Both the position numbers and the translations under genes were made by a program. Shown here piece by piece: positions 52,862 through 61,664 of a DNA stretch of 64,000 bases (its first letter is position 1; each line of letters begins with the position of its first letter). The stretch is taken from assembly GCF_003609575.1 (NCBI RefSeq), contig NZ_MBTA01000001.1:1-64000 (forward strand), read 5' to 3'. The stretch comes from Pelobium manganitolerans. Lineage in GTDB: Bacteria > Bacteroidota > Bacteroidia > Sphingobacteriales > Sphingobacteriaceae. The notes under the pieces were generated by a model. It did not search any database. It saw only the letters and a list, made by a program, of their open reading frames with translations, and had not been told where the DNA came from.

Positions 52862-54097
52862 ATGGACGTACAAGAAATTAAACAACGCTTTGGCATCATC
52901 GGTAATTCGCCTTTGATTAACCGGGCTATAGATATTGCCAGGCAGGTGGCGCCTACGGATATCACGGTGTTGATCACCGGCGAAAGTGGCTCGGGTAAAG
53001 AGGTTTTTTCGCATATTATCCACCAACTTAGCGCCAGAAAGCACGGTCCGTTTATAGCGGTAAACTGTGGCGCTATCCCGGAAGGCACCATAGACTCGGA
53101 GCTTTTTGGCCACGAAAAAGGGAGTTTTACCGGCGCACACGAAGCCCGCAAGGGTTACTTTGAAGTGGTAAACGGTGGAACCATATTTTTGGACGAGGTT
53201 GGCGAACTCCCCATAGGCACGCAAGCGCGTTTGTTGCGGGTGCTGGAGTCTGGCGAATACATCCGAGTGGGTTCGTCCAAGGTGCAAAAAACAGATGTGC
53301 GCGTGGTGGCCGCCACCAATGTGGATATGTTTGAGGCCGTAAAAGCAGGCAAGTTCCGCGAGGATTTGTATTACCGTTTAAACACCGTTCCGCTAAAAAT
53401 TGCGCCTTTGCGCGATAGAAAAGAAGATATCCATTTAATTTTCAGGAAGTTTGTTGCGGATTTCTCCGACAAATACCGTTCGCCAAACATCACTTTAGAC
53501 GATAGCGCTATCCAAGTTTTGATGAATTACAGCTGGCCCGGAAACGTGCGCCAGTTGCGTAATATTGCCGAACAGATTGCTGTTCTGGAGAAAAACCGCC
53601 ATGTAAACGGACAAACATTGATGGCTTACATCCCTTCGGATCACCACTCTAACCTGCCTATGCGGGTACAGCAGGATACGCCAAAAGATGATTTCTCTGA
53701 ACGCGATATTTTGTACAAGGTTCTTTTTGATATGAAAAAGGACATGGTAGAGCTTAAGAAATTGGTGGTGGACATCATCAACCACGGAGACGGTGTATCA
53801 AACTATGCGGCCAACAACCCGCACGTGATAAACGCGCTTTACGAGGATTTGGACATGCCGAAACAGCACGATTCTACCCTTACCATTCAGCACCCGACCA
53901 GCCACCAACGTGCAGATGATTACCAGCTTACGCAAGATGCCGAGGAGGTAGAAGAATCTTTGTCTTTAGTAGATAAAGAAGCAGACATGATCAAAAAAGC
54001 CTTAAAAAAACATAAAGGCCGCCGCAAAGCGGCGTCAGAAGAATTGGGTATTTCTGAACGCACTTTATATCGCAAAATTAAAGAGCTAAACCTATAA
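52862..54097 (+). CDS. Sigma-54-dependent transcriptional activator, no receiver domain
   Basis: A 411-residue NtrC-type activator. The AAA+ domain occupies about residues 10-240, with Walker [15 protein letters not shown] (the sigma-54 contact loop, usually GAFTGA) and Walker [15 protein letters not shown]-terminal Fis-type HTH ([28 protein letters not shown]) follows a linker. No N-terminal receiver or sensor domain is present, so the regulator may be controlled by partner proteins or always active. ATG 52862 is chosen because the 20 upstream in-frame residues come from the TTG at 52802 in a low-complexity leader. It lies with lptE and secG. Confidence 0.93.
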   Translation: MDVQEIKQRFGIIGNSPLINRAIDIARQVAPTDITVLITGESGSGKEVFSHIIHQLSARKHGPFIAVNCGAIPEGTIDSELFGHEKGSFTGAHEARKGYFEVVNGGTIFLDEVGELPIGTQARLLRVLESGEYIRVGSSKVQKTDVRVVAATNVDMFEAVKAGKFREDLYYRLNTVPLKIAPLRDRKEDIHLIFRKFVADFSDKYRSPNITLDDSAIQVLMNYSWPGNVRQLRNIAEQIAVLEKNRHVNGQTLMAYIPSDHHSNLPMRVQQDTPKDDFSERDILYKVLFDMKKDMVELKKLVVDIINHGDGVSNYAANNPHVINALYEDLDMPKQHDSTLTIQHPTSHQRADDYQLTQDAEEVEESLSLVDKEADMIKKALKKHKGRRKAASEELGISERTLYRKIKELNL

Positions 54098-54107
54098 AAA
54101 CCTACAC

Positions 54108-54617
54108 ATGAGAAAACTGTCCATTTTAGCTTTCGCGATGCTTGTGACGCTGAGTGCCTGCGGTATTTATTCTTTTACCGGTGGCTCTATTTCTGCGGGG
54201 ATGAAAACGGTTTCCGTACTCGTTTTTGAAAACACCGCACCCTTGGTAAACCCCAATTTAAGTCAGCAATTTACAGAGGCCTTAAAAGAACGCATCCGCA
54301 CCCAAACCAGCCTCAGCTTTGTACGCGTAGATGGCGACGCCAATTTTGAAGGACGAATTACAGATTATAATCTGCAGCCAGTAGCTATCCAGGCAAACCA
54401 ACAAGTTACGGCAGGCTTAACGCGCTTAACCATCAGCGTAAGCGTAAAATATACCAACAAAATAGAGCCGGATAAAAGTTTTGAGCAAACCTTTACGCGT
54501 TATAAAGATTTCTCTACGCAAGGGCAACCTTTTGCATCGCAAGAAACGGCTTTGGTGAAGGATATAAACCAACAACTTACCGAGGATATTTATAACCGAG
54601 CTTTTGCCAATTGGTAG
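54108..54617 (+). CDS. lptE: LptE family LPS-assembly lipoprotein
   Basis: A 169-residue lipoprotein (lipobox LSACG) matching the Bacteroidetes LptE family. Seen: GIYSFTGGSISAGMKTVSVLVFENTAPLVNPNLSQQFTEALKERI and VDGDANFEGRITDYNLQPVAIQ. LptE plugs the LptD barrel that inserts lipopolysaccharide into the outer membrane. It starts 10 bp after the sigma-54 activator gene. Confidence 0.93.
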   Translation: MRKLSILAFAMLVTLSACGIYSFTGGSISAGMKTVSVLVFENTAPLVNPNLSQQFTEALKERIRTQTSLSFVRVDGDANFEGRITDYNLQPVAIQANQQVTAGLTRLTISVSVKYTNKIEPDKSFEQTFTRYKDFSTQGQPFASQETALVKDINQQLTEDIYNRAFANW

Positions 54618-56658
54618 GCTTTTACTAACTTCACAGGGTTTTCACGCTCATCCAAAATCAGATTCAGTGGGTATCAATAGCTCCGAGGCAAATCCGTTTA
54701 TTCAGTTACACGCACATCCGCAGGCGGTTAGTGAAGCAAATTTGGCGCAAATTAATTTGTGGCTTGCCGAGTATCCTTATTGCCAGAGTTTACGTTTTTT
54801 GTCAGCCAAAGCCTCTGCAAACCGAGCCGACGCCGAAGAACTTTTGGCCAAAGCGGCCGTTTTTGCGCCACGCCGCGAAGTACTTTTCCAGTTTATAAAT
54901 AGTACAGAAAGCTTTGCCACCGATGCCGTGGTTTTAGATGAAAACCTCGAGCAAACGGCTCAGCTGGAAGAAATCATCGAACCTAAAAATGATATGGGCC
55001 AAGCTTTTGGCGCCGATTTAAATTACTACAAAGTAGATGAAACTGAAAGTGTCGAAGATTTAAATGCGCCAAACGAAATAGCTGATGCACATACAGAAGA
55101 AACTGTTTTGGCTGTGGCCGATGATGAAGCCTATACAGAAGAACCAACTTTTGAAGAAGCAGAACAACATCTTGTAGCAGAAGCACCGGACGTAAACGAA
55201 AACACATCAGAAAATGAAGCAGAAGCTAGTTTAGCTGAGGATGAGAATGTTGTTATGGCAAATGATGGCAAAGCTGAATTTTCTACAACAACTGCCGAGA
55301 TTAAAGAAAACGATACTGTTGCAGAACAAGCATTAAATAGCACTGACGCCCCTCAGGTTGAAACCATAGACGAAAACATTGGCGAAGTGGAACAACACCT
55401 TAACGATGAGGAAAAGGAAACGTCGGTTGCGGTGGAAGGCGTTAGCGGTGATGACGATTTGCCAGAAACCCAAAATAGCGAGCATCAAACTGATGCGGCT
55501 GAGGAAGACTTGTTGATGAAACCGGCAACGGAAATAAGTGCTGAATTACCTGAGGAGGCTGCAACAGCGGAAGCAAGCTCAACTCCAGGAACAGTTAGCG
55601 CCGACGAAGCCAACGAGGAACAAGCCCCAGGAATTGAAACAGAGCAGCAACAAAGCGCAGACGAATACGCAGAAAATGCGCCAGAGATTGAGCAAGAGGA
55701 AGCACACACTGTTGAAAATGGAGAAATAACTGCGCTGGATAAGGTGGAGAATTTAGAACCACAGGGCACGGAGGATAGCGGTGAGCTTGAAATTACAGCC
55801 ATTACACAAAATGCAGCATACGGAGCCGAATCTAATATTAGTCGGGATGTTGAAGCAGCCTCGCCTGATGTTGAAAGTATAGAGACTGGCGATACAGAAG
55901 AATATAGCGAAGAGCAGGAAACGGCGGATACTGAATCGGAAGCAGAAAACGGAACAGCGTCTGCAGAAACCGTTGAAAAAGGAACAGCGAAAGACGAATT
56001 AATTTTCGAAAGTCCGGCCGCTAGTGATTTCTTCGCTTTTGCACAAGCAGAATCGGCATCAGCGGTTGAGGAGCAGGAAAAACCGGCGGAAGAAGACGCT
56101 ATACCGGCATCAGCGGAAGCGGAAAAACCGAAAGAAGACTTATCGCAATATAATGACGAGCGCATGCCTTACACGTTTTTGTGGTGGCTAAACAAAACGC
56201 GCCAAGAACACGCGAGCAATACCCAGCCTTATGCGAAGGTAAAACCTGTAGTACATACTTCAAAACCGCAAGCAGCGGAAGAAGCCAGTTTGAACCATCA
56301 GATTGCGGAGAATATTTTCCAGTTGCGCGGTGCCGAAGAATTAGGCGCAGATACGCACCATACAGCCAATGTGCCCTTCGATTTCCGTAAAAAGGAGTTT
56401 CAGATTATTGAGAAATTTATTAAAGAAGAACCGCAGATAAAACCGCCTGCCGCTAACAAAATAGATACGGAAAATAAGGCGAAAAAAAGCTCGGAAGACG
56501 CAAACGAGGTGGTATCAGAAACTTTGGCCAAAATATATGTAGAGCAGATGCTTTACCACAAAGCCTTAGATGTTTACAAAAAATTAAGTTTGAAATATCC
56601 AGAAAAAAGCGCTTACTTTGCCAGCCAAATTAAATATCTCGAACTAAAAGTCAATTAG
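54604..56658 (+). CDS. Large acidic protein with C-terminal TPR-like end
   Basis: A product of about 660-684 residues in three parts. The N terminus (NPFIQLHAHPQAVSEANLAQINLWLAEYPYCQSLRFLSAKAS) resembles a conserved Bacteroidetes domain. Then come about 400 residues of low-complexity acidic sequence rich in Glu, Ala, Asp and Thr, and a C-terminal TPR-like helical hairpin (VSETLAKIYVEQMLYHKALDVYKKLSLKYPEK). No ATG is available near the start: the frame opens at TTG 54604, overlapping the end of lptE, and GTG 54667 is the other candidate. Function unknown; position between lptE and secG suggests an envelope-linked role. Confidence 0.7.
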   Translation: MPIGRLLLTSQGFHAHPKSDSVGINSSEANPFIQLHAHPQAVSEANLAQINLWLAEYPYCQSLRFLSAKASANRADAEELLAKAAVFAPRREVLFQFINSTESFATDAVVLDENLEQTAQLEEIIEPKNDMGQAFGADLNYYKVDETESVEDLNAPNEIADAHTEETVLAVADDEAYTEEPTFEEAEQHLVAEAPDVNENTSENEAEASLAEDENVVMANDGKAEFSTTTAEIKENDTVAEQALNSTDAPQVETIDENIGEVEQHLNDEEKETSVAVEGVSGDDDLPETQNSEHQTDAAEEDLLMKPATEISAELPEEAATAEASSTPGTVSADEANEEQAPGIETEQQQSADEYAENAPEIEQEEAHTVENGEITALDKVENLEPQGTEDSGELEITAITQNAAYGAESNISRDVEAASPDVESIETGDTEEYSEEQETADTESEAENGTASAETVEKGTAKDELIFESPAASDFFAFAQAESASAVEEQEKPAEEDAIPASAEAEKPKEDLSQYNDERMPYTFLWWLNKTRQEHASNTQPYAKVKPVVHTSKPQAAEEASLNHQIAENIFQLRGAEELGADTHHTANVPFDFRKKEFQIIEKFIKEEPQIKPPAANKIDTENKAKKSSEDANEVVSETLAKIYVEQMLYHKALDVYKKLSLKYPEKSAYFASQIKYLELKVN

Positions 56659-56670
56659 AAAATATAGGTT

Positions 56671-57006
56671 ATGATTACGTTTTTAATAATATTAGGCATC
56701 CTTATCAGCATTTTATTGGTGTTGATTATTTTGATTCAGAACCCGAAAGGCGGAGGTTTAAGCTCTGGCTTTTCTTCGTCAAACAACATCATCGGCGTTA
56801 AACGTACCGGAGATTTTTTGGAGAACGGTACTTGGGGTTTAGCTATCGCTATTATGGTGATTGCAATTTTGGTAAACATTAGTGGCCCTAACAGCGGCAC
56901 CGGCACCAAAGACTCCAAAATCCAGGAGCAAATAGACAAAACTGCGGCTCCGTCTGCTTTGCCGGCTATGCCACAACCTAGCAGCACAGATACTACTAAA
57001 AAGTAA
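56671..57006 (+). CDS. secG: Preprotein translocase subunit SecG
   Basis: A 111-residue membrane protein with two segments. Seen: LIILGILISILLVLIILIQNPKGGGLSSGFSSSNNIIGVKRTGDFLENGTWGLAIAIMVIAILVNI. The QNPKGGGLSSGF motif is diagnostic for SecG. It helps SecYE move proteins across the inner membrane. A strong terminator follows. Confidence 0.96.
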   Translation: MITFLIILGILISILLVLIILIQNPKGGGLSSGFSSSNNIIGVKRTGDFLENGTWGLAIAIMVIAILVNISGPNSGTGTKDSKIQEQIDKTAAPSALPAMPQPSSTDTTKK

Positions 57007-57024
57007 ATAAAGATATTCCCAGTA

Positions 57025-57058
57025 TAAAAAAAGCTTCACATTGAGTGAGGCTTTTTTT
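57025..57058. terminator. Terminator between secG and convergent lacI-type gene
   Basis: AAAAAAAGCTTCAC pairs with GTGAGGCTTTTTTT with one mismatch around ATTGA, and has T runs on both strands. Confidence 0.85.
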
Positions 57059-57114
57059 ATGCCTTTTTTATAACGTAAACTTCAAAAATTTTATAAACAA
57101 CCCGTTTTTAGGGC

Positions 57115-58122
57115 TTAGGTGCCAATGGGTTTAAACTCGGTGTTTAAAATGCGGGTTTCATATTCATCTACCGGATATTTGGCTTCAATTAAGCTAATGA
57201 GCATCTCGGTAGCAATACGCCCCATCTCAAAAGCAGGTTGGCGCACGCAAGAAATCGAAGGCTCAAAAAGCTCTACTACGTCAGAATTGCTAAAGCCCGA
57301 AACCAAGATGTTTTCGGCGCCGTACTTCTTCAAAGCGGATAGACAGCCCATGCTCAACCTATCGCTGGCTACAAAAAAGGCGTCTGGTTTTTCTGGCATG
57401 GCCAACAAAGTGGCTACAGCCTGCTCTACCTCATCCTGCTCGCGCCCGCCGTGCTCGCAATACGTAATCAAATCGGGGTTAACCGGTATTCCGTATTTTT
57501 TTAGTGCGTCTTCGTAACCAATTTTGCGTTGCGCGGTAATAGACAATTGTTCTGCATTGGCTACATGTGCAATACGTTTACAACCGCGTTTAATGAGGTA
57601 CTCTGTAGCTTCAAAAGCACCCTGGCGGTTATCGCTGGTCACTTTGTGCGTCTCCATGCTTTCCAAAATACGATCAAAAAACACAATAGGCAAGCCCTGC
57701 GCATTTAAGCGCTCGATGTGCTCATAATTTTTAGTCTCGGCAGCTAAAGAGATAATAATTCCGTCGACCGAGCGGTTTGCCAAGTGTTCAATATTAGTGA
57801 CCTCGCGCTCGTACCTGTCATGGCTCTGCGAAATAATCACATGATAGCCCCTTTTGTAGGCTACAGATTCTATCCCGTCAATGGCCTGCGAGAAAAAAAC
57901 GTTGGCTACCTCGCACACCACAATACCTATCGAATAGCTGCGTCGTTCTTTTAAGCTTAATGCAATGGGGTTACGTTTAAAGTTGATTTTCTCGGCATAG
58001 TTTAGCACCAGTTGTTTGGTTTCTTCGCTTATTTCGTAGCCACCCCGCAGGGCTCTGGAAACGGTAGATGTAGAAAGGTTAAGCGCTTTTGCAATATCTT
58101 TTATAGTAACTGGCTTGAACAT
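57115..58122 (-). CDS. LacI-family transcriptional regulator
   Basis: A 335-residue regulator. N-terminal HTH with hinge (VTIKDIAKALNLSTSTVSRALRGGYEISEETK), then a periplasmic-binding-type sensor domain (SYSIGIVVCEVANVFFSQAIDGIESVAYKRGYHVIIS, FFVASDRLSMGCLSALKKYG). It lies divergently from the SusC gene and probably controls it through the palindrome between them. Confidence 0.95.
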   Translation of the reverse strand: MFKPVTIKDIAKALNLSTSTVSRALRGGYEISEETKQLVLNYAEKINFKRNPIALSLKERRSYSIGIVVCEVANVFFSQAIDGIESVAYKRGYHVIISQSHDRYEREVTNIEHLANRSVDGIIISLAAETKNYEHIERLNAQGLPIVFFDRILESMETHKVTSDNRQGAFEATEYLIKRGCKRIAHVANAEQLSITAQRKIGYEDALKKYGIPVNPDLITYCEHGGREQDEVEQAVATLLAMPEKPDAFFVASDRLSMGCLSALKKYGAENILVSGFSNSDVVELFEPSISCVRQPAFEMGRIATEMLISLIEAKYPVDEYETRILNTEFKPIGT

Positions 58123-58212
58123 AAATTTTAAAAATCAGGCTTATGACGTGCTTCTAAATTAGTGATTTTCTAATACAATATTGCAGCATTCTTGCGGAAC
58201 TTGCAACACTAC

Positions 58213-58230
58213 ATCGTTACCGGCAACGAT
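58213..58230. promoter_or_regulatory. LacI-type operator between lacI and susC
   Basis: ATCGTTACCGGCAACGAT, an 18-bp palindrome with eight of nine pairs matching and the central CCGG typical of LacI-family sites. It lies between the divergent regulator and susC genes. Confidence 0.7.
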
Positions 58231-58328
58231 TGCACAGTTATTTAGGGCTTAATCTTTTCATTTGGTGTTGAAACTTGTTATTATTGCCATTGAACCAATA
58301 AAAAAACCGTAAATAAGTCTGCGAAATT

Positions 58329-58336
58329 TATCTTTT
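58329..58336 (+). promoter_or_regulatory. Possible susC promoter -7 element (TATCTTTT)
   Basis: TATCTTTT is one base off TAnnTTTG and lies 66 bp before the SusC start. The spacing to the LacI-type site fits activation or repression at this promoter. Confidence 0.45.
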
Positions 58337-58401
58337 AACTATACCTAGCTAAAGGCTGTACCGCTTGTTAACGGTCGTTTTTTCATCAAAAATTAAAAAT
58401 T

Positions 58402-61400
58402 ATGGCAAAAAAGTTTCTACTCTTACTGGCATTCGTAAACTTTAGTTTTGCGATTGCTTTTGCCCAAGAGAGAGTAATTACAGGTAAGGTTACCGATGCG
58501 AAAGAAACCCTAATTGGGGTTTCTATCTCTATTTTGGGAACCGACAAGGGCACACAAACCGATGTTAACGGAATGTACAGCATTAAAGCTAAAACCGGGC
58601 AAACATTGGTTTTTTCTTATTTGGGTTACAAAACCAAACAGGTAAAGCTAGGCGACCAAAAAACGCTTAACGTAAATTTAGAGAGCGATGCGCTGATGCT
58701 AAACGAAGTGGTTGCTATCGGCTACGGTACAGTTAAAAAGAAAGACTTAACCGGTGCGGTAGCATCTGTAAGTGCCGATGTAATTGCTGCACAGCCGGTT
58801 TCTTCGGCTTTACAAGCGATACAGGGAAGAGTATCGGGCGTTCAAATCTCATCTACAGAAGGTTCACCAGATGCTGAAATGACAGTAAGGGTACGTGGAG
58901 GAGGATCAATTACTGGTGACAATACCCCTTTGTATATTGTGGATGGATTTCCAGTGAATTCTATTTCAGATATTGCACCTCAAGATATCGAATCTATTGA
59001 TATATTAAAAGACGCTTCTTCAACTGCGATTTATGGCTCTAGAGGAGCAAACGGGGTAGTGTTGGTAACAACCAAGTCTGGAAAAGAAGGGAAAACAGCT
59101 ATAAGCATTAACGCATTCGGAGGTATAAGAAATATAACAAAAACCCTTGACGTGTTGACGCCAAAAGATTACGTCACTTGGCAATACGAAAGAGCTTTGT
59201 TATCCAATGATTTAGATAAATACACCGCCTATTTTGGAAACTATCAAGACATCGATTTATACGATAAAGTGGTAGCAAATGACTGGCAAAATATCATCTT
59301 TGGGCGTACCGGGAATACCTATAATCAGAATATTAGTATTAGTGGAGGTGGAGAAAAAACCAAATACAATTTAAGTCACAGTCTAGTAAAGGACAAAGCG
59401 ATTATGCTAGGATCCGGGTATCAAAGACAGAACTTAAATTTTAAATTGAACCATAAGTTGTATGATAAACTTACGTTAGATTTTGGAATCCGATATGCTG
59501 ATACAAAAACTGACGGTGCAGGCGCAAATGAGCAGAATGAGAACGTGAAAGACACCCGTTTAAAAAATGCAGTTATTTATCCGCCGTTCCCTGTTTCTAA
59601 TCTTATCGATAATGAAATTACAGATGATAAGTTTAATTTATACAATCCTTTAGTTTCCGTTTATGACAACGACAAGTTCGCACATCGTAAAACCTATAAC
59701 TTTAACGGAGCCTTAAATTACGAAATCGTCAAAAACCTAAAACTTCGTTCTGCTGTGGGTTATGATGGGTATAGAGACGATCAAGACCGTTTTTACGGCA
59801 CTACCACATATTATGCAAAAAACAACGTCGAGAGTTTTTCTGGTACCCCAGCTGTAACTTTTTCCAACACGCAAAGAAACGCTATCAGAAACACTAACAC
59901 ATTGACGTACGATTTTAAAAAGTTAATTAACAAAAATCACAACCTTAACCTACTAGTTGGGCAAGAGTATTTCAAGACACAAGAAAGCACAGACGTTACT
60001 CAAATAAACGGTTTTTTGCCTACATTTAGTTTCGCAGATACGCGCTATCTTTCTGGGCAAGGAAAGGCGAGCAAGGGCGCAAAAAGCTTTAGTCCAGATG
60101 ACATCTTACTCTCCTTTTTTAGCCGAGCGAACTATGATTTTAAAGGCAGGTATCTATTAAGTGCTACATTCAGAGCAGACGGATCGTCAAAATTTATGGA
60201 AAGCAATCGCTGGGGATATTTCCCATCGGTTTCAGGTGCGTGGAGAGTGTCTGGCGAAGATTTCATGACGTGGTCAAAAGATTGGCTTGATGATTTGAAA
60301 TTGAGGGCGAGTTATGGTACTGCGGGTAATAACAATATCCCGTCGGGACAAACTGTGCCTTTATTGGAACCTAATGGACCCACGACAGCGGTATACACCA
60401 ACGGATATACTAACTTTTTAGCCCCATCAAAAATTATGGCCAATCCGGATTTAAAATGGGAGACTACAGTTACTCAGAACTTAGGCCTAGATTTTTCATT
60501 GTTAAACTCAAAAATTACGGGTACTGCCGAAGTTTATCTGAATAAAACTAAAGATTTATTGATTTTATTTCCAGTTGGCGGAACCGGATATGATTATCAG
60601 TACCGTAACTTGGGAGAAACACAAAATAAAGGCCTAGAGCTGTCGTTAAATTGGTCCGCCATTCGAAAAGACAATTTTGATTTAAACGTAAACGCTAACA
60701 TTAGCTTCAACAGAAATAGGGTTAATTCAATTGGAGGCTTAGACAATATTGTAGGTAACTCTGATTGGGCATCCACTGAAATCCAAGATGATTATAAAGT
60801 GGAAGTGGGGCAATCTGTAGGCCGAATTTATGGATATGTCAGTGACGGACGGTACGAAGTCTCAGATTTTGAGCCATACAATGGGACAAGCTGGGTTCTA
60901 AAATCGGGTGTTGCCGACGTTACGCCTGTTGTAGGCAGCCCACGTCCAGGTTCTATGAAACTAAAAAATATTTACGATGAGAAAGATGGTAAAACATTGG
61001 TAAACGCCTCTGACCGTACGATAATTGGAGACGCAAATCCCTTACACACTGGTGGTTTTTCAATAAGTTCACGTATATATAATTTTGATATTGCAGCGTA
61101 TTTTAATTGGAGTTATGGGAATGACGTTTATAACGCCAATAAAATTGAATATACTTCCACTAGCCAATACAACTCAAGAAATATGATTGATATTATGGCA
61201 AGTGGAAATCGTTGGACTAATTTAAAAGCCGACGGTACCATTAGCAACGATGCTGCAGAACTTGAAGCAATGAACGCTAACACAACAATGTGGTCGCCTT
61301 ACATGAGTCGTTACATAATTAGTGACTGGGCGGTAGAAGACGGTTCGTTTTTACGCCTTGGGACAATCACTTTAGGATATACCTTGCCAAAAACTATTTC

Positions 61401-61587
61401 ATCAAAACTAAAAATGAAATCGGCGAGGATATATGCTTCTGGTTACAACCTCTTGTTATTTACTAATTATTCTGGTTTTGATCCTGAGGTATCAACACGT
61501 CGGAAAAATCCATTAACACCAGGAGTGGATTATTCAGCATATCCGAAAAGCAAAATGTATGTAATTGGATTAGATATTAATTTTTAA
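58402..61587 (+). CDS. SusC/RagA family TonB-dependent outer-membrane receptor
   Basis: A 1061-residue glycan importer. Signal peptide (FVNFSFAIAFAQE), then a carboxypeptidase-D-like domain (VITGKVTDAKETLIGVSISI, FSYLGYKTKQVKLGDQ). The TonB plug with SusC signature follows (TPLYIVDGFPVNSI, DIESIDILKDASSTAIYGSRGANGVVLVTTK), then a 22-strand barrel ending in LDINF. With SusD it binds and imports oligosaccharides. Encoded first in the PUL. Confidence 0.96.
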   Translation: MAKKFLLLLAFVNFSFAIAFAQERVITGKVTDAKETLIGVSISILGTDKGTQTDVNGMYSIKAKTGQTLVFSYLGYKTKQVKLGDQKTLNVNLESDALMLNEVVAIGYGTVKKKDLTGAVASVSADVIAAQPVSSALQAIQGRVSGVQISSTEGSPDAEMTVRVRGGGSITGDNTPLYIVDGFPVNSISDIAPQDIESIDILKDASSTAIYGSRGANGVVLVTTKSGKEGKTAISINAFGGIRNITKTLDVLTPKDYVTWQYERALLSNDLDKYTAYFGNYQDIDLYDKVVANDWQNIIFGRTGNTYNQNISISGGGEKTKYNLSHSLVKDKAIMLGSGYQRQNLNFKLNHKLYDKLTLDFGIRYADTKTDGAGANEQNENVKDTRLKNAVIYPPFPVSNLIDNEITDDKFNLYNPLVSVYDNDKFAHRKTYNFNGALNYEIVKNLKLRSAVGYDGYRDDQDRFYGTTTYYAKNNVESFSGTPAVTFSNTQRNAIRNTNTLTYDFKKLINKNHNLNLLVGQEYFKTQESTDVTQINGFLPTFSFADTRYLSGQGKASKGAKSFSPDDILLSFFSRANYDFKGRYLLSATFRADGSSKFMESNRWGYFPSVSGAWRVSGEDFMTWSKDWLDDLKLRASYGTAGNNNIPSGQTVPLLEPNGPTTAVYTNGYTNFLAPSKIMANPDLKWETTVTQNLGLDFSLLNSKITGTAEVYLNKTKDLLILFPVGGTGYDYQYRNLGETQNKGLELSLNWSAIRKDNFDLNVNANISFNRNRVNSIGGLDNIVGNSDWASTEIQDDYKVEVGQSVGRIYGYVSDGRYEVSDFEPYNGTSWVLKSGVADVTPVVGSPRPGSMKLKNIYDEKDGKTLVNASDRTIIGDANPLHTGGFSISSRIYNFDIAAYFNWSYGNDVYNANKIEYTSTSQYNSRNMIDIMASGNRWTNLKADGTISNDAAELEAMNANTTMWSPYMSRYIISDWAVEDGSFLRLGTITLGYTLPKTISSKLKMKSARIYASGYNLLLFTNYSGFDPEVSTRRKNPLTPGVDYSAYPKSKMYVIGLDINF

Positions 61588-61664
61588 CGAATTAGATTCG
61601 GGGATAGGCAATATTTTGCAAGTTTTAAATATTGAAGATTCTCATTCAACAAATTAACAAAGAA

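Noticed and set aside
55485-56165. 226-codon minus-strand open frame inside the acidic protein gene
   Set aside because: It is the shadow of a Glu/Ala-rich coding frame, giving a Ser/Ala-rich product without motifs.
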